Of a stretch of DNA of 64,000 nt, positions 53,652 through 61,478 are shown piece after piece (position 1 is the first letter of the stretch; every line of letters starts with the position of its first letter). The position numbers and the translations under genes were made by a program. The notes under the pieces were generated by a model, which did not search any database, was not told where the DNA came from, and saw only the letters and a list, made by a program, of their open reading frames with translations. The DNA is taken from contig PASP01000014.1 in NCBI GenBank assembly GCA_002712005.1, positions 372,001 to 436,000 of the forward strand. Reading direction: 5' to 3'. The DNA comes from Halobacteriovoraceae bacterium (lineage in GTDB: Bacteria; Bdellovibrionota; Bacteriovoracia; Bacteriovoracales; Bacteriovoracaceae).

Positions 53652-55265
53652 TTAAAGCTTTAACTCATCGATTTTTAGATTGATATTATAATGATCTATC
53701 CTCAATTTGAGATATTCCAAGTATTGAGCGGATGGGGTGTCTGTTGCACCCTTACCCCTTAAATCACCTTCCAATTGACGAATGGCCTTCGTCAATTCTC
53801 TAGCTTGATCGATATCATAAATTTGACCTCTCTTTTCGAAATCGGAGAGAACTTTAACGGCTTCAGCTGCATTCCTCTTTCCCGTTATGCCACCAATCGC
53901 TCTTGAAACTTGGCTTGAACTCCATTGGCGAGATAATTCAAAGGGAAGTTTAGTATGGTCTCTAGAGCCTGTTAATTGTCTAATCTCTGATATAACTTGC
54001 GTACGAGCATGGGTCATTCTTCTGGTTAAGATTGAATTTTCAGTTAAGTCCCCAACTCTCTCAAAAATGGCTTGATCTTCTATAGAGCGAGGATTTCCTT
54101 CTCTCTTATCAATAATTTCTCTGATGTGGGCAATGGCCCGTTTATCGCTTTGACTAAGAGTTCTACCGGTTCCTGCAAGTAGGCCTTCTAGATTATCTTC
54201 AATGGTTTCTACTTCATGTTGCCTGAGAGGAGAATATTTTCTCATGATATCATCTTGCCTAGAGGTGACTTCAATCATTTCATCAATCGTTAAGCTTCTG
54301 GAGTCCAGCTGAGCTTGCAAACGAAGATACTCTTCTTGATCTGTTTTATGCATGGCCTCTCTTGCCATGGCATTTACTTTTGCTTGTGCTCTTTGTTCGG
54401 TTGTGAGATCGGAGTACCTTGATGAGCTAAGAATTCCTCCTTCTCCACTCAAGTCATTACCATCATATGTCAAACTATCTGCTCTTACCTCTCGATGTAT
54501 AATTCTGCCATCCGAAGTTTTTACTCTGATTCGAACTCTATCATCTAACTGATTTTGAGGGATGTGCTCAACAACCGAAACCTCTTCAAGATCCCCTGTA
54601 ATTGGATTTCTTCTATGAGCAGTTAAAGGTGAAATTTCACTTACAGAATGTAAATCAGTGATAAGGTTATCGTATGAGCTTCGTTGACCTCTTGTGATCA
54701 TGGGTTGTTTTAAGAGATTTGAAAAGGCATCAAGATCATCTTGAGTGGCGTCACCTAAGTCAGGTGCTTCAAACTGAGTCGCATCTTCACGGAGAGAGTT
54801 TCCTGCTAGTCTTCCTTCTAATGCATCAATATCTACTTCTTGAGGCGTATCTGAAAGAGTTGTTCTTGGCGTTACTTTTTGTCCCATGATGAGTTTATAG
54901 AAGTCTGAATCCTCTTCTGAGTCAACGGACTGAGCAACCCTCTCGTCGATTTCTATTTGTTCTCTTTCTGATCTTAATCGATCTAATCTTCGTTCCGCAC
55001 TTCGCTTTTCTGCAGGTGTTGATCTGTAGTCTGACTGAATTTTCTCTAAATCACTTTGTGCTGATTGTATTTCGTTATCTAATACTTCAGAACGAGTTGG
55101 AGTTGGAGCACTGTCTACTCGAGGAGTAACAGGCTGCTGAAGCATTCTTTTAAGATCTGGATCATTAATAAGATCACTTAAGCTGCTACTAGGTGTGCAA
55201 GTAGCAAAGGTACTTTGAGTTGCGAGCATTACAAAAGTGAGAATCGCTATGAAGGAATTCGACAT
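53652..55265 (-). CDS. Secreted helical protein of unknown function (orphan cluster)
   Basis: 537 aa. Signal peptide (IAILTFVMLATQSTFA), then a largely hydrophilic, helix-rich protein with Gln/Glu/Arg-rich stretches and a Ser/Thr-rich N-terminus. A small beta region near SVVEHIPQNQLDDRVRIRVK interrupts the helices. No known domain is recognised. The start ATG 55265 has AAGGAGG three bases upstream, lying inside the 3' end of the next gene upstream (overlap 19 bases), so the two are coupled and probably work together. Confidence 0.65.
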   Translation of the reverse strand: MSNSFIAILTFVMLATQSTFATCTPSSSLSDLINDPDLKRMLQQPVTPRVDSAPTPTRSEVLDNEIQSAQSDLEKIQSDYRSTPAEKRSAERRLDRLRSEREQIEIDERVAQSVDSEEDSDFYKLIMGQKVTPRTTLSDTPQEVDIDALEGRLAGNSLREDATQFEAPDLGDATQDDLDAFSNLLKQPMITRGQRSSYDNLITDLHSVSEISPLTAHRRNPITGDLEEVSVVEHIPQNQLDDRVRIRVKTSDGRIIHREVRADSLTYDGNDLSGEGGILSSSRYSDLTTEQRAQAKVNAMAREAMHKTDQEEYLRLQAQLDSRSLTIDEMIEVTSRQDDIMRKYSPLRQHEVETIEDNLEGLLAGTGRTLSQSDKRAIAHIREIIDKREGNPRSIEDQAIFERVGDLTENSILTRRMTHARTQVISEIRQLTGSRDHTKLPFELSRQWSSSQVSRAIGGITGKRNAAEAVKVLSDFEKRGQIYDIDQARELTKAIRQLEGDLRGKGATDTPSAQYLEYLKLRIDHYNINLKIDELKL

Positions 55266-57391
55266 ACGCCTCCTTCTAGCTCATTGGCCTTATCAATGAG
55301 TCTCTGAACAAATAAGGCCTTCTTTTGATCATCAAGTCTTTCAAATTGAGTTAAAAATTCGAGAGTTTTACTATTTTCATTATTTTGAAGAAGAGAAATG
55401 ACTTTGGTGATCTCTTCATCAGAATGTCGATTTGTACTCAAGATTTTCATGAGGCTCGCCTTTTGCGACTCATTCGCCTTGGATAGTAGGTCAGCTATTT
55501 TTTGATTGTCTCTAATAAGGCCATTGGCATTATCCCCATTTCTAAGAAGAAAAGCACTTCTTAGTCGAGACGTAAGTTTTGTTGCGCCTGAGACAGAGCC
55601 CATACCGGCTAAGGCCAATCCTGCAACGGCTAAAGTCATATTTCGATCACTATCAAGATAGCTCTGGCAGAGGCTTTCATCACCTTCTTCGCATGCATTA
55701 GCAAGGGCCAGATCACGTGCGTGAGTCATTGAGTCTAAGATAGAAACCGTGTCTGCCCCGGCCAGGGCAAGATTGGAAACTCTTAAACCCTTGGCCAAAA
55801 CTCCAGTTCCCTTAACCATCATTCCTCCCACCCCTGTGAACATAGAGAGGGCCGATGCTATTTCGATGGCCGTATTAACATTTTCTTGGTTTCTTAAAGC
55901 TTTGAATGAGTCACAAAAAGCACTCAATGCCATAGGGTTGGTGATTAAGCTATTCATTCCCGCTTTAGGATTGGCCATAAGTAAAAGAGCTATATCCACT
56001 TCTTTAGAATCACCTAAACTTGTCAAAGATTGAGCAGCATCTCCCGCTAGATTGAGAAGATTTTCGGTCGTTGATTCCGACTCTGTTCCATATACTCTTC
56101 TTCCCATATGGTTGATAAAGCCAACCATTCCTTCAAGTGATTTAGTATGAGACTCTTTAATTCCATTTTCAGTATAGGCATCTAAGTAACTTCTTGTATC
56201 TAAGGTTTCTCTTCCATGAGGAGTGTAAACATTATTGGGATCAGACCCTAAATTTCCTAAACTCATTACGACATGGGAGCCTTCTATTTCAATCTGTTCG
56301 GCAACACCTCTTTCTAGAGATTCTGAGTCTAAGGCCCTACCGTAGCGATCCATATTTGGAGTGACTCCTGAAAAGCCATTTTTAAGCGTAATACATTGAG
56401 GCTCACTGGAAAAACCTAATTCTTCATAGCTCTCATTCATTTTCTCATCTTGAGAAATGATTCCTGATAGACCCATTTGAAACGATTTAGACTGGAGTTG
56501 ACTAAAGTGTTGGGAGGCTCTTTCTTGTAGAGATTTAATTTCATTAACTCTTGATAAGCAGTTTTGAATTTCATTTTCAACTTCTTGTGAGCCTCTATTT
56601 TGGTAGCCACTACCATACAAATGAGGGGCATTGACATCTTCACCTTCATTACCTGGTGTATAGACTTCTTTCCAACGATCAGATAAAGCTGCTTGTGCTC
56701 TATCACCATAGGTAGCTTCATATAAGTCTTGGATGGGACCAAGTACTTCTGTCGACGACTCTTTGTAAGTTAAAGCCGAGTCTCCATTTGATTCATTAAG
56801 AGCTCTCTTTCTTTCTGGAAGCATGGGAAAAAGTTCATTAGCAGAAGCTAAGAACTTTGGATCCGTATCTTTGAATTTTGAACGTGAACGATTAAACGAA
56901 TCCATCAAAGAGGGAAGGGATTGCTCAAAGAGATCCTTACGTAAATCTTCAACATTGTAATTATCATTCTTTACTACATCTAAAATGGAATCGGCATCAG
57001 AGGATAGCTCTTCAATTGCTTCATTTGAAAAAACTTGTCCCAAACAGTCAGAGGAGGCGGCAGCGATGAAGAGAGCATCGATTCCTTTATTTATTTTTTC
57101 ATGACCTGTATCGACACATTCTTTAAGCTTTTTTACGATTACGGAAGATCGAACAAGTCCTATGAGCTCTCTTTTTAACGAAGGGTTTTCTAGGGAATTT
57201 AACGTATTCTTATTATTTTCATAGAGGCGAAGAATCTTATCGTGAATGGTATCTGAGTATCCTCTAACTTGGACTTCGTTCTTAATATTTTCCATTTCCA
57301 CAAATAGCTCTGCTTCGCGAGCAAAGCAGATCGTTATCAAGGACAAACAAATAGAAAAGAAGAGAGTTTTCACTCTCGTCTTATCGGTCAT
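55247..57391 (-). CDS. Large secreted protein of unknown function (orphan cluster)
   Basis: 714 aa. An N-terminal signal peptide (TLFFSICLSLITICFA) is followed by a long helical region. Around residues 500-620 lies a conspicuous Gly/Ala-rich, membrane-prone stretch (SALSMFTGVGGMMVKGTGVL, TLAVAGLALAGMGSVSGATK) separated by a Cys-containing loop (NACEEGDESLCQSYL). The C-terminus is helical again and ends CRIPS. Such small-residue segments occur in pore-like or pre-toxin proteins, but nothing here proves it. Coupled to the 537-aa secreted gene. Unrecognised family, possibly specific to this lineage. Confidence 0.65.
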   Translation of the reverse strand: MTDKTRVKTLFFSICLSLITICFAREAELFVEMENIKNEVQVRGYSDTIHDKILRLYENNKNTLNSLENPSLKRELIGLVRSSVIVKKLKECVDTGHEKINKGIDALFIAAASSDCLGQVFSNEAIEELSSDADSILDVVKNDNYNVEDLRKDLFEQSLPSLMDSFNRSRSKFKDTDPKFLASANELFPMLPERKRALNESNGDSALTYKESSTEVLGPIQDLYEATYGDRAQAALSDRWKEVYTPGNEGEDVNAPHLYGSGYQNRGSQEVENEIQNCLSRVNEIKSLQERASQHFSQLQSKSFQMGLSGIISQDEKMNESYEELGFSSEPQCITLKNGFSGVTPNMDRYGRALDSESLERGVAEQIEIEGSHVVMSLGNLGSDPNNVYTPHGRETLDTRSYLDAYTENGIKESHTKSLEGMVGFINHMGRRVYGTESESTTENLLNLAGDAAQSLTSLGDSKEVDIALLLMANPKAGMNSLITNPMALSAFCDSFKALRNQENVNTAIEIASALSMFTGVGGMMVKGTGVLAKGLRVSNLALAGADTVSILDSMTHARDLALANACEEGDESLCQSYLDSDRNMTLAVAGLALAGMGSVSGATKLTSRLRSAFLLRNGDNANGLIRDNQKIADLLSKANESQKASLMKILSTNRHSDEEITKVISLLQNNENSKTLEFLTQFERLDDQKKALFVQRLIDKANELEGGVCRIPS

Positions 57392-57439
57392 TTATAGAAA
57401 ATAGTAAGTCTTTATTTACAGCTAAGTATAGGAAATAAT

Positions 57440-58195
57440 TTACTTTTGGAGACCATCAAATAAGCTTTTGAGAAGGGCTTGCTGAAGCTTAGTTATTTCA
57501 TGTGTCTCGGCCATAATAATAATAGGACTATTGTTTATTGAGCCTAAAATAACGAGTTTTCCTGTTTCAGGATCAAAGCTATGGATATTAAAAAGCTCAG
57601 TGAATTGACCTTGATAGTTGGTAAAAAGAGCATCTCCCAACTCTTTATTTTCTGTTGGATTGGGAAGCTTCTTACCTTCAATTACAACACGAATCAGCTG
57701 ATTCTTTTCAGTGTCTTTCTTTGCTTTTTGTAGATGATTATAGGCTAGCTTTAAGTTCTTTGTTCCAAGATTATTTTTTAAGAGATGCCATAATTCTTCA
57801 AAGAAAGTTGTACGGTCATTTGGCCATAGTGCTTTTAAGTGATGAATATTCTCAAAGAGATTTTCAAGCAGATTGAGATTATTTTGAAGTACCCAAGTTG
57901 TCGTAACTTTTCTGGTGAGAACCATGGCCTGATCCTCTTTTAAAGTTTCAAAGAGGTCAATATTGAGCTCTTCGGACGAAATGGGTTTAACAGGGGTAAA
58001 TTTAGATTCTTTCGATATCTTCTCCAGAACCTCTTCATTATCAAGGAGCTCTGTTGGTATGAAAATCGTATCTGTTTCTCTATTTTCTAATTCTTCAATT
58101 TCAAAAATTTGAGCACGTGAAGACTCATCGGATTGAGAGTAGTCGTGGTACATGACTTGGTTTTCATTTTTCACAAAAGCTATCGCTAAATTCAT
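57440..58195 (-). CDS. Cytoplasmic protein of unknown function (orphan cluster)
   Basis: 251 aa, no signal peptide. The N-terminal third is beta-rich (NLAIAFVKNENQVMYHDY, REGTD-like FIPTEL), the middle helical (NNLNLLENLFENIHHLKALW), and the end is a two-strand hairpin plus amphipathic helix (GKLVILGSINNSPIIIMAET, KLQQALLKSLFDGLQK). An AGGAATTTAG ribosome site precedes ATG 58195. It is upstream of the 714-aa secreted gene, 48 bp away in the same direction. Function unknown. Confidence 0.6.
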   Translation of the reverse strand: MNLAIAFVKNENQVMYHDYSQSDESSRAQIFEIEELENRETDTIFIPTELLDNEEVLEKISKESKFTPVKPISSEELNIDLFETLKEDQAMVLTRKVTTTWVLQNNLNLLENLFENIHHLKALWPNDRTTFFEELWHLLKNNLGTKNLKLAYNHLQKAKKDTEKNQLIRVVIEGKKLPNPTENKELGDALFTNYQGQFTELFNIHSFDPETGKLVILGSINNSPIIIMAETHEITKLQQALLKSLFDGLQK

Positions 58196-58323
58196 CTAAA
58201 TTCCTATTCTATATCTAATATCTGACTTTCGCAGACTGTTATTCTATCGAATGAAAGGGGCCTTTGAAAAGGCTTCTTTTGCCACTTAAGGTCTTCAAAT
58301 GACGATAATGTTAGAATAGAAAT

Positions 58324-58962
58324 ATGAGATTTTTGCTGTGCGTATTAATCATTCTTTCCTCTATTTCAGTACGGTCCCAAGATGAACGGGTCTTTAGAGA
58401 ACTCCTTACCCATAAGATTCAAGAAGATAAAGAGAGAAGCCGTAAGCCCGAGTATGACTACAAAGCGAGGGGACACCGATATTATCTTGATTTGAATGGT
58501 GATGAACTCCCTGAGAGTTTCTTTATTTCTAAAAAAGATGGTGGAGATTGGCTCCAACTTTTTGATCGTGCAGGCGAGAAAATTTACGACTATAAATTCG
58601 ATACTATTGGTTCTTGGAGTCGAGTATTTAAATTACAAATGAGAAATATATCAGGTGAAGCAAAGCTGGTGATCTTATACTTCTATGAAGGCATTACTCG
58701 TTATGTAAACTTTCAGGGGACGGCCAGAGTCTATTTCTTAACCTGGGACAATAACGATTTATCAACTCTATCTATGTATAAAGGTCCTTATGTTTGGGAT
58801 GAGAAAAGAGATTTTAGAAATCACTATCATCAAAGAAAATTTGAATTAAGTATGTTCGACTTTGATGATGATTACACACGTGAGATCGCGATTAGATATG
58901 GCAGTATAACTCGAGTCTATAAGTATATGGGCAAGGGGAAATGGGGAAGCTATACGAGGTAA
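58324..58962 (+). CDS. Secreted beta-rich protein of unknown function
   Basis: 212 aa. A signal peptide (LLCVLIILSSISVRS) is followed by a beta-rich domain with many Tyr, Trp and Phe. The repeated unit DLNGDELPESFFISKKDGGD recalls FG-GAP or calcium-binding DxDGxxE repeats, with a later FDFDDDYTREIAI of the same style, so integrin-like propeller repeats or Ca-dependent surface adhesion are possible. 58324 is the only ATG with a fitting signal peptide. Divergent from the orphan cluster and convergent with the small membrane gene. Confidence 0.65.
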   Translation: MRFLLCVLIILSSISVRSQDERVFRELLTHKIQEDKERSRKPEYDYKARGHRYYLDLNGDELPESFFISKKDGGDWLQLFDRAGEKIYDYKFDTIGSWSRVFKLQMRNISGEAKLVILYFYEGITRYVNFQGTARVYFLTWDNNDLSTLSMYKGPYVWDEKRDFRNHYHQRKFELSMFDFDDDYTREIAIRYGSITRVYKYMGKGKWGSYTR

Positions 58963-58977
58963 CTTCCCTGTAGTGAA

Positions 58978-59412
58978 TTAAGAAGCCTTATCCACTTTTT
59001 CTGTGGAACTTTGATCTTTGGACTCTTCTCTCTTTGATCTTTCTGCAGCAAGATCAATCGTTACTGATTGATGACCAGTATTTTCAGGTTGGCTTGGGGT
59101 ACTTGGAAAAGATTTCATCAAGGCAAACCACATGGCCAAAGGAAATGCTGCTAAGGCTGCGAAAAAAAGTAGTGTAGTCGTAACAGAGCTTGCTGAGCTG
59201 TAGTCCGACTTCTTACCCATTAATCTAATATGTTTACTTTGATCTTGATCCCATTTGAATCCAGGGTCGTTCTTTGGGTCAACTTCACGATATTGATCAA
59301 TAGATATACCAGTGACAGGCTCAACTGCTGGACTCCTTCCCATTGTAGAATAGGAGAAGAGTAAAGAAGCTATGAATAAGAAAAAGATTTTAGTATTTGT
59401 TTTTGAATTCAT
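58978..59412 (-). CDS. Small membrane protein of unknown function
   Basis: 144 aa. Signal peptide (IFFLFIASLLFSYSTMG), an acidic extracytoplasmic segment (PVTGISIDQYREVDPKNDPG) and a second hydrophobic helix (TTLLFFAALAAFPLAMWFALM). A charged, Ser/Glu/Lys-rich tail follows (RSKREESKDQSSTEKVDKAS), probably cytoplasmic. AAGGGTAACTAC precedes ATG 59412. Unrecognised. Confidence 0.62.
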   Translation of the reverse strand: MNSKTNTKIFFLFIASLLFSYSTMGRSPAVEPVTGISIDQYREVDPKNDPGFKWDQDQSKHIRLMGKKSDYSSASSVTTTLLFFAALAAFPLAMWFALMKSFPSTPSQPENTGHQSVTIDLAAERSKREESKDQSSTEKVDKAS

Positions 59413-59526
59413 TGTAGTTACCCTTATAGAGATTCCTTACTCTTTATCGGACGAATTTCCTCAATCCTTTAATGCAAAAATAGTGAAGTTCTTGAAAGTA
59501 ATCTTCGTAAATATAACTACTTAGCT

Positions 59527-60504
59527 CTAGAATAAATTCCTTTTCTGAGCCTCTCTAATAATTATAGCATCAATATCTTCTGCATAACGAGCTTCGAGTT
59601 CTCTATATTGAGATATTTTCTTATTTATGGCCGTGGGTGAAAGTCCCAACTTCTTTCGTATATTATCGTGAAGGGCTTGAGCATATTTTGAGATATCGGG
59701 ATGAGCATAGGGACCCATTTTTTTGAGCAGGTAACCTTGCTTGGCCAATCTCCACTCCATACGTGTAAGAAAATTTTCTTCTTTAACTAGACCGTCTTGG
59801 ACTGCCTTAAATCGATCAAAGACATTGAAGAGCTTATCTATCAAGCTCGCATTAAGTAACGCCCTATCTTGATTTTGATTAAAGTAGAAAAACTCAATTT
59901 GTCTCCCGTATCCAACGACTTCGATCATGGAGTATGGGATATCCTTGGAAATAGGAATTTCTTCAATATTAGGCTCAACCAACTTATAGGCTGCTTGGGC
60001 AATATAGGGGTGCTCTGGAAAATAACGGGAGAGCCACTCAAGTGACTCTGGTGCAGTTGAACGGCCCTCTTCTAATACATCGTGAATCATGGTGTAGAGA
60101 TAGGTTCGTTCGGCTTCTGATGAACTATCTCCAATTAGATATTCAGATAGGTAAGAGAGTTTTAAAGGGTGGGTGGCGTATGGGATCCCCTCTCCTCGTC
60201 TTATGCCTCTCATCTCTTCTAGATTTATTTGAGTGGCGAGTGCCTGCAGAGGTGTTTTTGGTGATCGCGGAAGAGTCTGGAATTCGTAGTATTGAATTGA
60301 CTCGTGCATCGCTTTGTCTTCAAGCTGGCGCAGATTTTTGTTTTGTTTTCGATAGCTTAACCGCGAGCTTAGAATAGAAGAGAGGAGTTCTTTGCAATTA
60401 AAGAGAGAACTAGGAGTTCTTGTCTGAGATTGATGAGAACATGAACTTATAGATAAGATCATAATTATCAAAAGGGTATAAATCTTAAATTGATGAGTTC
60501 TCAA
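59527..60504 (-). CDS. Lipoprotein with SpoT-like HD domain
   Basis: 325 aa. Lipobox LSISSC (Cys22) makes it a lipoprotein. Residues ~95-240 resemble the (p)ppGpp hydrolase HD domain of RelA/SpoT: IRRGEGIPYATHP (His112), MIHDVLEEG (His141-Asp142, with Glu145-Glu146) and SLIDKLFNVFDRF (Asp223, in the place of the usual ADRLHN). All four metal or catalytic positions of the HD set are present. There is no synthetase, TGS or ACT domain. A periplasmic or surface-exposed HD phosphohydrolase acting on nucleotides is the most economical reading; ppGpp as substrate is inference. TTG 60504 with an AGGAAA ribosome site. Confidence 0.72.
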   Translation of the reverse strand: MRTHQFKIYTLLIIMILSISSCSHQSQTRTPSSLFNCKELLSSILSSRLSYRKQNKNLRQLEDKAMHESIQYYEFQTLPRSPKTPLQALATQINLEEMRGIRRGEGIPYATHPLKLSYLSEYLIGDSSSEAERTYLYTMIHDVLEEGRSTAPESLEWLSRYFPEHPYIAQAAYKLVEPNIEEIPISKDIPYSMIEVVGYGRQIEFFYFNQNQDRALLNASLIDKLFNVFDRFKAVQDGLVKEENFLTRMEWRLAKQGYLLKKMGPYAHPDISKYAQALHDNIRKKLGLSPTAINKKISQYRELEARYAEDIDAIIIREAQKRNLF

Positions 60505-60557
60505 TAGATTTCCTAAGCTTAAACTTGTGAATCTTATCGGAGAATAGGAGAGAATTC

Positions 60558-61403
60558 TTAGTTCGTAAGGATTTTAAAATGCATATGGGGATCACAGACA
60601 ACCATTTCACCTAATTTTAGGGGGTGCCAAATATTTTCACCGACTAGGGGCTCACTAGAAAAAATGAGATGGTTAATGACTCCAGTTTGAGTAGGAGCTT
60701 CACATTCGGGTGAGAAGCTTGGACAAATATCTCTTTCCTGGCATCTATTCTTGTAAGTAGAGTAGTGCAGGTTTTTACTACCCTGGAAAGCAATCATGAT
60801 TTTTCCATTGGTAATAATGAAAGTATAATAAGTGGCATCTGCACCGGAGTTATCTTTCTTAGCGGGCTCGCCAGCAATAGAAATTAATTTATTGATGGCC
60901 TCTCTTAAAGTTTTTGCGAATTTTTGTGTATCAATATCATGAGCATTCAGGTCATGTTCATCTTCTAAATAACTAAGAAGAAAATAGAAAATCAGTTCCG
61001 AGTCGGTGTCTCCTAATATGAAACGCCTAAACTTGGGAGAAACTTCTGCTAAAATAGAGTCTCTCTTGTCCTTATAGTCAGTGATATTCCCATTATGAGC
61101 AAATACCCAACTTCCATATTGAAAGGGGTGAGTGTTGAGAATATTATTATTACCAATTGTTGTTTTTCGAATATGGGCCAAAACCGTTTCTGAAGAAACA
61201 ATACCTGAAACCTTTTTAAAAATGGCATCACCAATTGCTGCTTTCGCGGACTTTACAACATGCGGACTATTTTGAACGTAATAGGCAACCCCCCAACCAT
61301 CGGGATGATCATTACTCTGGATTCCGAGAGCATTTTCAGCATCTACTAAACTTGAATGAACTTGACTTTGAATAACGGATCTAAAACCAAATAGCCTACA
61401 CAT
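60558..61403 (-). CDS. Class II glutamine amidotransferase (YafJ-like)
   Basis: Ntn-hydrolase domain: after Met removal the N-terminal Cys2 of MCRLFGFRS is the nucleophile. The family continues with DGWGVAYY, HIRKTT, NTHPFQYGSWVFAHNGNI and GDTDSELIFYF. At 281 aa it is of YafJ/EgtC type, without a synthetase domain; the substrate is unknown. The reading frame extends upstream to 61472, but only ATG 61403 exposes the catalytic Cys at position 2. Confidence 0.9.
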   Translation of the reverse strand: MCRLFGFRSVIQSQVHSSLVDAENALGIQSNDHPDGWGVAYYVQNSPHVVKSAKAAIGDAIFKKVSGIVSSETVLAHIRKTTIGNNNILNTHPFQYGSWVFAHNGNITDYKDKRDSILAEVSPKFRRFILGDTDSELIFYFLLSYLEDEHDLNAHDIDTQKFAKTLREAINKLISIAGEPAKKDNSGADATYYTFIITNGKIMIAFQGSKNLHYSTYKNRCQERDICPSFSPECEAPTQTGVINHLIFSSEPLVGENIWHPLKLGEMVVCDPHMHFKILTN

Positions 61404-61448
61404 AAGATCTATTATAACACTATTTGAAGAGGGAGAGGGGGAAGATAA

Positions 61449-61474
61449 AAGTGCCGGTTTTAAAACCGGCACTT
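61449..61474 (-). terminator. Terminator hairpin after the RND pump
   Basis: A perfect 26-base palindrome, AAGTGCCGGTTTT / AAAACCGGCACTT. On the minus strand it is followed by TTATC, a weak T-tail. It lies between the pump stop and the amidotransferase start. Confidence 0.75.
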
Positions 61475-61478
61475 AGAT

